Origin: Scandinavium sp036495715
GTDB lineage: Bacteria; Pseudomonadota; Gammaproteobacteria; Enterobacterales; Enterobacteriaceae
Assembly: GCA_036495715.1 (NCBI GenBank)
Contig: DASXML010000040.1
Coordinates: 1 to 64,000 of the forward strand
DNA length: 64,000 nucleotides
Direction: 5' to 3'
Part shown: positions 33,101-41,082 of the stretch, piece by piece
How positions within the stretch are numbered: the stretch's first letter is position 1
Layout: every line of letters begins with the position of its first letter
Notes under the pieces: generated by a model
What the model saw: the letters and a program-made list of their open reading frames with translations, nothing else
Told to the model about the DNA's origin: nothing
The model's database searches: none
Made by a program: the position numbers and the translations under genes

Positions 33101-34186
33101 TTAACTTGCCTTGGATAAAGCAGATTGACACTGTTCTAATTGTTCTTGGATAATAATTTGGCGTGCTAATAAGTTCATGCCTTTAATAATGGCAATTCTT
33201 TTAGTATTCATGGCATCCACTTCATTTATGCCGCTGGGCTTAAATTCGGGGGTTGTTAAATTATCTAGGTTTGAATCTAATGCCATAGTTGGTAGCATTG
33301 ATTTTATTTTGTTGCCAATGTCTTTATTTATGTCATTTAACTCTTTTGGGTTGGAGTAAATGCATGCGGCACGATGGCGAGTACATATATCATCTATCTT
33401 TATGCATTTCCAATTCGAGGTTTCTCTTGTCCCTGTAAATCCATTGGTTAAGTCTCCTGAGATGTTGATTGTGACAACTCGATGGCATTCATCATCGCCT
33501 TCTATTCGCTCTATTTTTAATGGCATTTTTTCGAGTTCAACTCTTGCGTTAAGTAAGTCTTCTTGTGATTTTTTTACTATAGATGTAATGCTATATGGGT
33601 TTTTTAGATCCAGCCAGTTATCATATGCTCGTTTAAACACCTCTTTAACCTTGTTTAATCTAATGCGACTAACACCAATCGTCTGATTGAGCGCTAACAC
33701 CATAGAGACACCAGTTCCATATGCAATATAAGCAGGGAGATCATACCGACCTAGTTCTAAAGCAGTTTGAGAAACCATGTTTTCGAGGTTAATGTAATCA
33801 TTCTTGTTTGCAGAATTTAACTTTTCAGATGTTATTATTTCATACCTATCCTTTAGAGCACTCATTTTTATTATCGAGTTATCTCTAATGGCTTTAAATA
33901 TTGACTCGTCTATGTATATTTTTAGGCTTTGAATCTCATTGAATATATCTGCTTGATTTTTAATTATAGCGTCAAGTTTAGTGTTTATTTCTTTTAGTAG
34001 CTCTTCCTTTCTCTTATCAGACAAAATGCCAGAAATTCCGCTTATAATGCTAACGATTGCTGCTCCCGCAGCAAGGACAGTTAGCGTTACAGGTTCGGCG
34101 CGGACTTTAAATGAAAGTGTAGGGAATGCCGATGCTGCAGCGAAGCCAATGATTAGTTGCCGCCTTGATAAGGATAATAAACTCAT
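33101..34186 (-). CDS. Unknown exported protein with a twin-arginine signal, cargo between S and V
   Basis: A 361-residue AT-rich gene inserted against the late operon. Residues 7-12 read SRRQLI followed by a hydrophobic stretch and an Ala-x-Ala-type end near RAEP, which fits a Tat signal peptide. A second hydrophobic segment (about 34-55, AAGAAIVSIISGISGIL) precedes a long amphipathic helical region (about 58-105), then a domain with five Cys (residues 227-353) including WKC...DIC...AAC. ATG 34186 follows AGAGG. No family recognised. The S–V gap is a known place for extra genes in P2 relatives. The product may act outside the cytoplasm. Confidence 0.68.
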   Translation of the reverse strand: MSLLSLSRRQLIIGFAAASAFPTLSFKVRAEPVTLTVLAAGAAIVSIISGISGILSDKRKEELLKEINTKLDAIIKNQADIFNEIQSLKIYIDESIFKAIRDNSIIKMSALKDRYEIITSEKLNSANKNDYINLENMVSQTALELGRYDLPAYIAYGTGVSMVLALNQTIGVSRIRLNKVKEVFKRAYDNWLDLKNPYSITSIVKKSQEDLLNARVELEKMPLKIERIEGDDECHRVVTINISGDLTNGFTGTRETSNWKCIKIDDICTRHRAACIYSNPKELNDINKDIGNKIKSMLPTMALDSNLDNLTTPEFKPSGINEVDAMNTKRIAIIKGMNLLARQIIIQEQLEQCQSALSKAS

Positions 34187-34577
34187 ACTAACCTCTTAGA
34201 TTTTCTGTGTGGAGTATAAAAAGTCAATTGTTTATATCTTCATGTTTTTTTAAGTATGCTTTTGGCTTTTTTTTGCATGCAGTTGTGAGTTTGTCAAAAC
34301 TAACTTAATAATTAGAGTAGGTGAGGGTGTTGTAAATATCAAAGTGCAACATGGGGATTTTTTTATGAATCTCCAATCATCCTCGTAGATGCAAAACGAT
34401 GTAATAATTTTTCTCTCTCATTCTGCGCCTTAATGTAAGATTGATTGTTTATAATTCAAAGTGATAGCGTTCCCTCTTTAAATCAGCTCGACACCCATTT
34501 CGTTTATATGACTGTGTGATGCATAGCAGAGTATGCGCACATTGAACAGAAATGCTCGGATGAGCATTCTAAACGCT
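34187..34577. other. Noncoding interval between cargo gene and V
   Basis: About 390 bp without a gene, AT-rich up to 34480. It should hold the minus-strand promoter of the cargo gene and the Ogr-dependent late promoter for V. An interrupted dyad TGTTG...CAACA at 34330-34353 could be an activator site, although its spacing is not the standard Ogr TGT-N12-ACA. Confidence 0.45.
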
Positions 34578-35213
34578 ATGAATACTTTAAATACTATCCA
34601 AGAACTGGCTCGCGCCATTCGCAACCTCATCCGTTCAGGCGTGGTGACGGAAGTTGATGCGGTGCAGGGGCTTTGCCGCGTACAAAGCGGAGGGATCCAG
34701 ACTACATGGCTGAACTGGCTAACCACTCGCGCCGGTCGTTCGCGGACGTGGTGGGCTCCCTCGGAAGGTGAGCAGGTGCTGCTGCTGGCGATTGGTGGCG
34801 AGCTCGATACCGCTTTCGTACTGCCGGGCATTTTCTCCGACGATAACCCCGCACCGTCTGCCTCGGCGGATGCATGGCATGTGGCTTTTCCTGATGGTGC
34901 AGTCATTGAATACGAACCCGAGACCAGTGCGCTGACGGTCAGCGGCATCAAAACCGCCGACGTAACGGCATCGGAATCGATCACGGCGACCGTGCCGCTG
35001 GTACTGGTGAAAGCCTCGACCCGTATCACCCTCGACACCCCGGAGGTCGTCTGCACCAACAAACTGATAACGGCGACGCTTGAGGTGCAGAAAGGCGGGA
35101 AGATGAGCGGAAACATTGAGCACAGCGGCGGGTCACTGTCATCAAATGGCAAGGTGCTTCACCTGCATCAGCACCCCGGCGACAGTGGCGGGAAAACAGG
35201 AGCACCGTTATGA
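34578..35213 (+). CDS. V: Baseplate spike protein gpV
   Basis: A 211-residue membrane-piercing spike, the P2 gpV length. N-terminal OB-fold with RAGRSRTWWAPSEGEQVL, then a beta-helical tip that ends in the iron-binding pattern HLHQHPGDSGG. ATG 34578 gives MNTLNTIQEL, as in P2; upstream in-frame codons lack support. First gene of V-W-J-I-H-G. Confidence 0.95.
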   Translation: MNTLNTIQELARAIRNLIRSGVVTEVDAVQGLCRVQSGGIQTTWLNWLTTRAGRSRTWWAPSEGEQVLLLAIGGELDTAFVLPGIFSDDNPAPSASADAWHVAFPDGAVIEYEPETSALTVSGIKTADVTASESITATVPLVLVKASTRITLDTPEVVCTNKLITATLEVQKGGKMSGNIEHSGGSLSSNGKVLHLHQHPGDSGGKTGAPL

Positions 35214-35557
35214 CCGTTCGCTATCAGGGGATGAACTGCAATACCGGGCAGAGCATTAGCGACATTGAGCACATCAGTCAGAGCATGCGCGACATTCTTC
35301 TGACGCCGTTCGGCTCGCGGGTGATGCGTCGCACCTATGGCTCGCTTCTGTCTGCGCTGATTGATATGCCGCAAAACCCCGCGCTCAGGCTGCAAATCAT
35401 GGTGGCGTGTTATAGCGCGCTGCAAACGTGGGAGCCTCGCATCAGGCTTACATCCATCAGCTTTGAGACCGGCGACGCTGGTGAAATGGTTGTCGATATT
35501 ACCGGGGGGCGCACTGATACCGGTGAGCCTGTTTCTGTCACTGTTTCACTGAGTTAA
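35210..35557 (+). CDS. W: Baseplate wedge protein gpW
   Basis: A 115-residue protein of the gp25/GPW family, same length as P2 gpW. Landmark FGSRVMRRTYGSLLSALIDMP. It overlaps V by 4 bp. Confidence 0.95.
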   Translation: MTVRYQGMNCNTGQSISDIEHISQSMRDILLTPFGSRVMRRTYGSLLSALIDMPQNPALRLQIMVACYSALQTWEPRIRLTSISFETGDAGEMVVDITGGRTDTGEPVSVTVSLS

Positions 35558-35563
35558 ATCACT

Positions 35564-36472
35564 ATGGCAACTGTTGACCTGAGTCAGTTACCCGTTCCCG
35601 ATGTGGTGGAGGAACTCGACTATGAAACGATTCTTGCAGAGCGCATTGCGACGCTGATTTCACTTTATCCCGAAGACCAGCAGGAGGCCGTCGCCCGCGC
35701 GCTTGCGCTGGAATCGGATCCGATTGTGAAGCTACTGCAGGAAAACGCGTACCGGGAAGTTATCTGGCGTCAGCGTGTGAACGAAGCCGCGCAGGCGGTG
35801 ACGCTCGCCTATTCTGGCGGTAATGACCTCGACGTCGTGGCCGGGAACAACAATACCGAGCGCCTGACCATCACCCCGGAAGATGACACCACCATTCCGC
35901 CGACGCCTGCCGTGATGGAGTCTGATGCTGACCTGCGACTACGCTCGCAACAGGCATTTGAAGGGCTGAGCGTGGCGGGGCCGGTCGGGGCGTATGAATA
36001 TCACGGTCGCAGCGCCGACGGGCGTGTCGCCGACGTCTCGGTCGAAAGCCCGACGCCAGCCTGCGTGACCATTTCCGTGTTATCCCGCGAGGACGACGGC
36101 ACCGCCAGTGCTGATTTACTGGCAATCGTTGAAAAAGCGCTGAATGCCGAAGACGTGCGTCCGGTAGGTGACCGGGTGACCGTCCAGACCGCAGAAATTG
36201 TGCCGTACCAGATTGACGCGACACTCTACGTTTACCCCGGCCCCGAATCCGAGCCCATCAGGCAGGCGTCAGAGCAAAAGCTGCAGAGCTACATCAGTGC
36301 GCAGCATCGCCTCGGGCGTGATATTCGCCTGTCTGCTATTTATGCCGCGCTGCATGTGGAAGGGGTGCAGCGTGTCGAACTGGCAGCACCGCAGGCCGAC
36401 ATTGTGCTGAGTAAATCGCAGGCGTCGAACTGCACCGAATACCAGATAACTATCGGGGGTTCGGATGAGTGA
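35564..36472 (+). CDS. J: Baseplate wedge protein gpJ
   Basis: A 302-residue baseplate protein, exactly the P2 gpJ length. It starts 7 bp after W and overlaps I by 8 bp. Confidence 0.95.
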   Translation: MATVDLSQLPVPDVVEELDYETILAERIATLISLYPEDQQEAVARALALESDPIVKLLQENAYREVIWRQRVNEAAQAVTLAYSGGNDLDVVAGNNNTERLTITPEDDTTIPPTPAVMESDADLRLRSQQAFEGLSVAGPVGAYEYHGRSADGRVADVSVESPTPACVTISVLSREDDGTASADLLAIVEKALNAEDVRPVGDRVTVQTAEIVPYQIDATLYVYPGPESEPIRQASEQKLQSYISAQHRLGRDIRLSAIYAALHVEGVQRVELAAPQADIVLSKSQASNCTEYQITIGGSDE

Positions 36473-37073
36473 CCGGCTGTTACCCGTTGGCTCATCACCG
36501 CTGGAAGTTGCCGCCGCTGCCGCTCTCGCTGAGATTGAGCGCGTGCCGGTGCCGCTGCGCACCTTGTGGAACTGGCGAACCTGCCCGGTAAATCTGCTGC
36601 CGTATCTGGCGTGGGCGCTGTCGGTCGACCGCTGGGATGAGAACTGGCCCGAAGCAACAAAACGCAGTGTCTGCGCGTCCTCGTTTTTCGTCCATCAGCA
36701 CAAAGGCACCATCAGCGCCTTGCGTCGGGTGGTTGAGCCGCTCGGCTTTCTGATTGAGGTGCGTGAGTGGTGGCAGCTCAACGAGGAGCCAGGCACATTC
36801 CGCCTCGTTGTCGGCGTGCTCGACAGTGGCATCACGGACGAAATGTATCAGGAGCTTGAACGCCTGATTGACGATGCCAAACCGGCAAGCCGCCACCTGA
36901 CGGGGCTGGCTATCAGCCTGAGTGCGACCGGCGAGTTTTATGTCGGTTCGGCCTGCTACCACGGTGACGCGCTGACCGTCTACCCCTACACCCCCGAGGA
37001 AATTGTCGTCGGGGGTGAATATTACCCGGCCTCGGCCATTCATTTGATTGATAACCTGAGAGTGAACGCATGA
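36465..37073 (+). CDS. I: Baseplate/tail protein gpI
   Basis: A 202-residue tail protein of the P2 I family (176 residues in P2), longer at the C-terminus. Landmark NLLPYLAWALSVDRWDENWPE. It connects baseplate wedges to the fibres. Confidence 0.93.
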   Translation: MSDRLLPVGSSPLEVAAAAALAEIERVPVPLRTLWNWRTCPVNLLPYLAWALSVDRWDENWPEATKRSVCASSFFVHQHKGTISALRRVVEPLGFLIEVREWWQLNEEPGTFRLVVGVLDSGITDEMYQELERLIDDAKPASRHLTGLAISLSATGEFYVGSACYHGDALTVYPYTPEEIVVGGEYYPASAIHLIDNLRVNA

Positions 37074-38083
37074 CGAAATTTTATGCCATTCTGACCAATC
37101 AGGGCGCGGCAAGGCTGGCAAATGCGGCTGCGCTCGGCACTAAGCTCAACCTGACGCAAATGGCGGTCGGTGATGCGAATGGTGTGCTGCCTACCCCTGA
37201 CCCGGCGCAGACGAAGCTCATTAACCAGAAGCGTATCGCACCGCTGAACATGCTGAGCGTTGACCCGGCCAACACCAGTCAGATTATTGCGGAACAGATT
37301 ATTCCCGAGAATGAGGGCGGTTTCTGGATCCGCGAAATCGGTCTCTACGACGACGACGGCATTCTGATTGCCGTGGCGAACTGCCCGGAAACCTACAAAC
37401 CGCAACTGCAGGAGGGAAGCGGGCGCACTCAGACTATTCGCATGATTTTAATTGTGTCGAGTACAGCAGCTATCACCCTGAAAATTGACCCGTCAGTCGT
37501 GCTGGCAACGCGTCAGTATGTCGATGACAAGGTTATCGAGGTGAAAGCCTATGCCGATAGTTTGCTGGCCGTACACCTTGCCGCTGCAGACCCGCACCCG
37601 CAGTACCTCAAAGCGGCAGATATTGATAAATACGTCCCGGTCGGCTTTCCGCTGCCGTGGCCGCAGGCAGCGCCGCCCGATGGCTGGCTGAAATGCAACG
37701 GTGCGGCTTTCGATAAGGCGAAATATCCAAAGCTGGCCGTCGCTTATCCGTCCGGAAACTTGCCTGATTTGCGCGGGGAGTTTCTGCGTGGGTGGGATGA
37801 CGGGCGCGGTGTGGATTCCGGGCGTAGCCTGCTGTCGGCTCAGTCGGATGCTATTCAGAATATCGTCGGTACGCTCGGACGAACGCAGCTTTTCAAAGAT
37901 ACCGTTTATTCTGGCCCATTCCGTCAGGAGGGAATGATTTTATCTACAGGGCTGGCACCATCCGAGGGGAATACTGGGTATGGTGCACCTAACTGGTCAT
38001 TTGATGCCTCTCGCGCGGTTCGAACGGCGGCTGAAACCCGTGTGCGCAACATTGCATTTAACTACGTCGTGAGGGCGGCATAA
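37070..38083 (+). CDS. H: Short tail fibre protein gpH
   Basis: A 337-residue fibre, about half of P2 gpH (669 from memory). The N-terminal attachment domain (about 1-160, DUF3751-like) binds the baseplate; residues about 195-240 form a phage-collar repeat (PDGWLKCNGAAFDKAKYPKL...LPDLRGEFLRGWDDGRG). The C-terminus (about 255-337) should hold the receptor-binding tip. The frame is intact, so the short form looks natural. Host range is set here. Confidence 0.9.
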   Translation: MTKFYAILTNQGAARLANAAALGTKLNLTQMAVGDANGVLPTPDPAQTKLINQKRIAPLNMLSVDPANTSQIIAEQIIPENEGGFWIREIGLYDDDGILIAVANCPETYKPQLQEGSGRTQTIRMILIVSSTAAITLKIDPSVVLATRQYVDDKVIEVKAYADSLLAVHLAAADPHPQYLKAADIDKYVPVGFPLPWPQAAPPDGWLKCNGAAFDKAKYPKLAVAYPSGNLPDLRGEFLRGWDDGRGVDSGRSLLSAQSDAIQNIVGTLGRTQLFKDTVYSGPFRQEGMILSTGLAPSEGNTGYGAPNWSFDASRAVRTAAETRVRNIAFNYVVRAA

Positions 38084-38679
38084 TGGCGAAAGCAACACTG
38101 AATAAAAACGGCATTGCGACAAAAGCCGGTGATATGACGGTTTATAACTTTGACGGTGAAAACCGAGAATTTATTTCCTCAACAGTGGAGTTTATCTCCG
38201 TTGGTGTCGGCCTCCCTGCCAGCGCCTGCATTGACGCGCCACTCGATACGAAAGACGGTTTTGCCGTGTGTCGTACTGCCGGTCTTGATGGGTGGGAATA
38301 CATCGAAGACCATCGGGGCGAAACGGTCTATGACACCGAAACCGGTCAGATTGTCGCCATTAGCGCGCCGGGCGAATATGCTGACACTGTAACCACGATT
38401 GCCCCATCCACACCTTATGACCGCTGGAACGGCGATGAATGGGTGACAGATAAGAGCGAGCAGCAGCAAGGCCAGATTCAGGAGGCAGACCAGAAAAAAG
38501 CCGCATTGCTGAGCGAGGCTAAAAATACCATCAGCCTGTGGCAGACCGAACTGCAGCTCGGCATCATCAGCGATGAGGATAAAGCCAGCCTGATAGCATG
38601 GATGCAATACATTCAGGCACTGAAAGCGGTCGATACCTCAGTGGCTCCTGATATCAAGTGGCCGGTTAAACCGGAGTAA
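38083..38679 (+). CDS. G: Tail fibre assembly protein gpG
   Basis: A 198-residue Caudo_TAP-family chaperone that helps the fibre fold and trimerise. It overlaps H by one base. The C-terminal half is helical, with the usual ending near APDIKWPVKPE. Confidence 0.9.
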   Translation: MAKATLNKNGIATKAGDMTVYNFDGENREFISSTVEFISVGVGLPASACIDAPLDTKDGFAVCRTAGLDGWEYIEDHRGETVYDTETGQIVAISAPGEYADTVTTIAPSTPYDRWNGDEWVTDKSEQQQGQIQEADQKKAALLSEAKNTISLWQTELQLGIISDEDKASLIAWMQYIQALKAVDTSVAPDIKWPVKPE

Positions 38680-38686
38680 TGCACGG

Positions 38687-38708
38687 CGGGCTGATGCCCG
38701 TCTTTTTT
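38687..38708 (+). terminator. Terminator after the V–G operon
   Basis: CGGGC-TGAT-GCCCG followed by T C and six T, 8 bp after the G stop. Confidence 0.88.
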
Positions 38709-38810
38709 ATGATTTGTTTATGTGCCATTCGCTACCCATCGCCGACAAATAGCCCCTCACCAGACCAGCCAGGACAATAACACTCGCCCACTAACCACGG
38801 AGTTAACCGG

Positions 38811-39998
38811 ATGAGTGATTTTCACCACGGCGTGCAGGTGCTTGAAATTAACGACGGCACCCGCGTCATTTCCACAGTCTCGACCGCAATCATCGGCATG
38901 GTTTGCACGGCCAGCGATGCGGATGCAGAGACATTCCCCCTCAATGTGCCGGTACTGATTACCAGCGTGCAGAGTGCTATCGCAAAGGCCGGTAAATCAG
39001 GCACGCTGGCAGCATCCCTGCAGGCTATCGCCGACCAGGCCAAACCCGTCACTGTTGTCGTGCGCGTGGCCGAAGGTGTCGACGATGACCCGGTGGCAGC
39101 ACAGGCGCAGACCATTTCCAATATCATCGGCGGTACGGATGAAAACGGTCAGTACACCGGTATTAAAGCGCTGTTGACTGCCGAGGCCGTCACCGGCGTC
39201 AAACCGCGCATTCTCGGAGTGCCGGGTCTCGATTCGCAGGAGGTAGCGACCGCGCTCGCGTCGGTATGTATCAGTCTCCGCGCATTCGGTTATATCAGCG
39301 CATGGGGCTGTAAGACCATTTCCGAGGCGATGGAATATCGCGAGAATTTCAGCCAGCGCGAGCTGATGGTCATCTGGCCTGATTTCCTGTCATGGGATAC
39401 CACCACGAACGAGACCGCCACGGCCTACGCCACCGCGCGCGCACTCGGTCTGCGTGCTTATATCGACCAGACGGTCGGCTGGCACAAAACCCTGTCTAAC
39501 GTTGGTGTGCAGGGCGTAACCGGTATCAGCGCCTCGGTCTTTTGGGATTTACAGGCATCCGGTACCGATGCCGACTTGCTCAATGAGGCCGGTGTGACGA
39601 CGCTGGTGCGTAAAGATGGTTTCCGCTTTTGGGGTAACCGCACCTGCTCTGATGATCCGCTTTTCATCTTCGAAAACTACACCCGCACGGCGCAGGTGCT
39701 GGCCGACACAATGGCAGAGGCGCACATGTGGGCGGTTGATAAGCCCATTACCGCCACGCTCATTCGTGACATTGTCGACGGCATTAACGCCAAATTCCGC
39801 GAGCTGAAAACCAACGGCTATATCGTGGACGGCGAATGCTGGTTCGACGAGGAATCGAACGATAAAGAGACCCTCAAGGCCGGGAAATTGTACGTCGACT
39901 ACGACTATACCCCCGTTCCGCCACTCGAAAGCCTGACCCTGCGCCAGCGTATCACCGATAAATATCTGGTGAATCTGGTCGACTCGGTCAACAGCTAA
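38811..39998 (+). CDS. FI: Tail sheath protein gpFI
   Basis: A 395-residue contractile sheath subunit (P2 FI 396). Landmark ERDGVQVLE-like opening (FHHGVQVLEINDGTR) and C-terminal LTLRQRITDKYLVNLVDSVN. A promoter should lie in 38709-38800 because a terminator precedes it. Confidence 0.96.
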   Translation: MSDFHHGVQVLEINDGTRVISTVSTAIIGMVCTASDADAETFPLNVPVLITSVQSAIAKAGKSGTLAASLQAIADQAKPVTVVVRVAEGVDDDPVAAQAQTISNIIGGTDENGQYTGIKALLTAEAVTGVKPRILGVPGLDSQEVATALASVCISLRAFGYISAWGCKTISEAMEYRENFSQRELMVIWPDFLSWDTTTNETATAYATARALGLRAYIDQTVGWHKTLSNVGVQGVTGISASVFWDLQASGTDADLLNEAGVTTLVRKDGFRFWGNRTCSDDPLFIFENYTRTAQVLADTMAEAHMWAVDKPITATLIRDIVDGINAKFRELKTNGYIVDGECWFDEESNDKETLKAGKLYVDYDYTPVPPLESLTLRQRITDKYLVNLVDSVNS

Positions 39999-40013
39999 GG
40001 AGTCTGAAACAAC

Positions 40014-40532
40014 ATGGCCTTACCCCGTAAACTCAAACACCTGAATATGTTCAATGACGGCCTCAGCTACATGGGCGTTGTTGAATCCGTGACGCTGCCG
40101 AAGCTGACACGCAAGCTCGAAAATTATCGCGGTGGCGGTATGAATGGCGCAGCGGCGATTGACCTCGGCCTCGACGATGATGCGCTGACCGTCGAATGGT
40201 CTCTCGGTGGCCTGCCTGATGTGGCGCTGTGGGCGCAGTATGCCGCGCCGGGTGCGGATGCCGTACCGTTGCGCTTTGCTGGTTCTTATCAACGAGACGA
40301 CACCGGCGAGACGGTCGCGGTTGAGGTGGTGATGCGTGGCCGCCACAAAGAAATCGACGGTGGCGAGCTCAAGCAGGGAGAGAACAGCTCAACCAAACTG
40401 AGCACCGTCTGCACCTATTACCGGCTCTCGATTGACGGTAAAGACGTCATTGAGATTGACGTTGTGAACCTCGTCGAAAAGGTCAACGGCGTCGACCGCA
40501 TGGAACAGCACCGCCGCAACATCGGCCTGTAA
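40014..40532 (+). CDS. FII: Tail tube protein gpFII
   Basis: A 172-residue inner tube subunit, the P2 FII length. It follows the sheath gene by 15 bp, as in all P2 relatives. Confidence 0.96.
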   Translation: MALPRKLKHLNMFNDGLSYMGVVESVTLPKLTRKLENYRGGGMNGAAAIDLGLDDDALTVEWSLGGLPDVALWAQYAAPGADAVPLRFAGSYQRDDTGETVAVEVVMRGRHKEIDGGELKQGENSSTKLSTVCTYYRLSIDGKDVIEIDVVNLVEKVNGVDRMEQHRRNIGL

Positions 40533-40594
40533 TACCCTGACCGGTCAGCACTGCTGGCCGGTGATTAACCCCCATTCAGAACAGAGAAAACATC

Positions 40595-40930
40595 ATGGCA
40601 AAAGCACCACGTAAAACCGCTGAATTTGTTGATACCGCTGGCAACGAAATTGACACCGTAAACCCGAACGTTGTGACGCTCGATAAGCCGATTAAACGCG
40701 GCGGTCAGACGATTGATAAAGTCACCCTGATTGAGCCGAATGCCGGTACTCTGCGCGGCGTCAGTCTGGCGGCGGTGGCAAATTCCGAAGTCGATGCGCT
40801 GATTAAAGTGCTGCCGCGTATGACCTATCCCGCGCTCACCCCGCAGGAACTGACCGCGATGAATCTGCCCGATATGCTGCAGCTTGCCGGTAAGGTGATC
40901 GGTTTTTTGTCTCCGGCTTCGGTGGAGTAG
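40595..40930 (+). CDS. E: Tail assembly chaperone gpE
   Basis: A 111-residue protein (P2 gpE 91) that chaperones the tape measure. The heptamer T TTT TTG at 40903-40909 lies near its 3' end in the reading phase required for -1 slippage, giving the longer E+E' product. Confidence 0.93.
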   Translation: MAKAPRKTAEFVDTAGNEIDTVNPNVVTLDKPIKRGGQTIDKVTLIEPNAGTLRGVSLAAVANSEVDALIKVLPRMTYPALTPQELTAMNLPDMLQLAGKVIGFLSPASVE

Positions 40931-41082
40931 ATTTTCCGCCTGACCTGTCAACTGATGACCTGATGGCGGATATCGCAGTGATATTCCACTGGCCGCCGTC
41001 AGAGCTCTACTCCCTGAGCCTGACAGAGCTCATCACATGGCGCGACAAAGCGCTCCAGCGTAGCGGGCATTCAAATGAGTAA
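40595..41082 (+). CDS. E': gpE+E' frameshift fusion, tail assembly
   Basis: If ribosomes slip back one base at T TTT TTG (40903-40909), reading continues as VSGFGGVDFPPDLSTDD...IFHWPPSELYSLSLTELITW and stops at 41082, giving about 162 residues. P2 makes gpE+E' the same way. The E' part overlaps the start of T by 8 bp. No separate start codon is needed for E'. Confidence 0.88.

Noticed and set aside
40909..41082. Frameshift mutation or sequencing error in gene E
   Set aside because: A slippery heptamer in the right phase and the conserved E' sequence show programmed -1 frameshifting.
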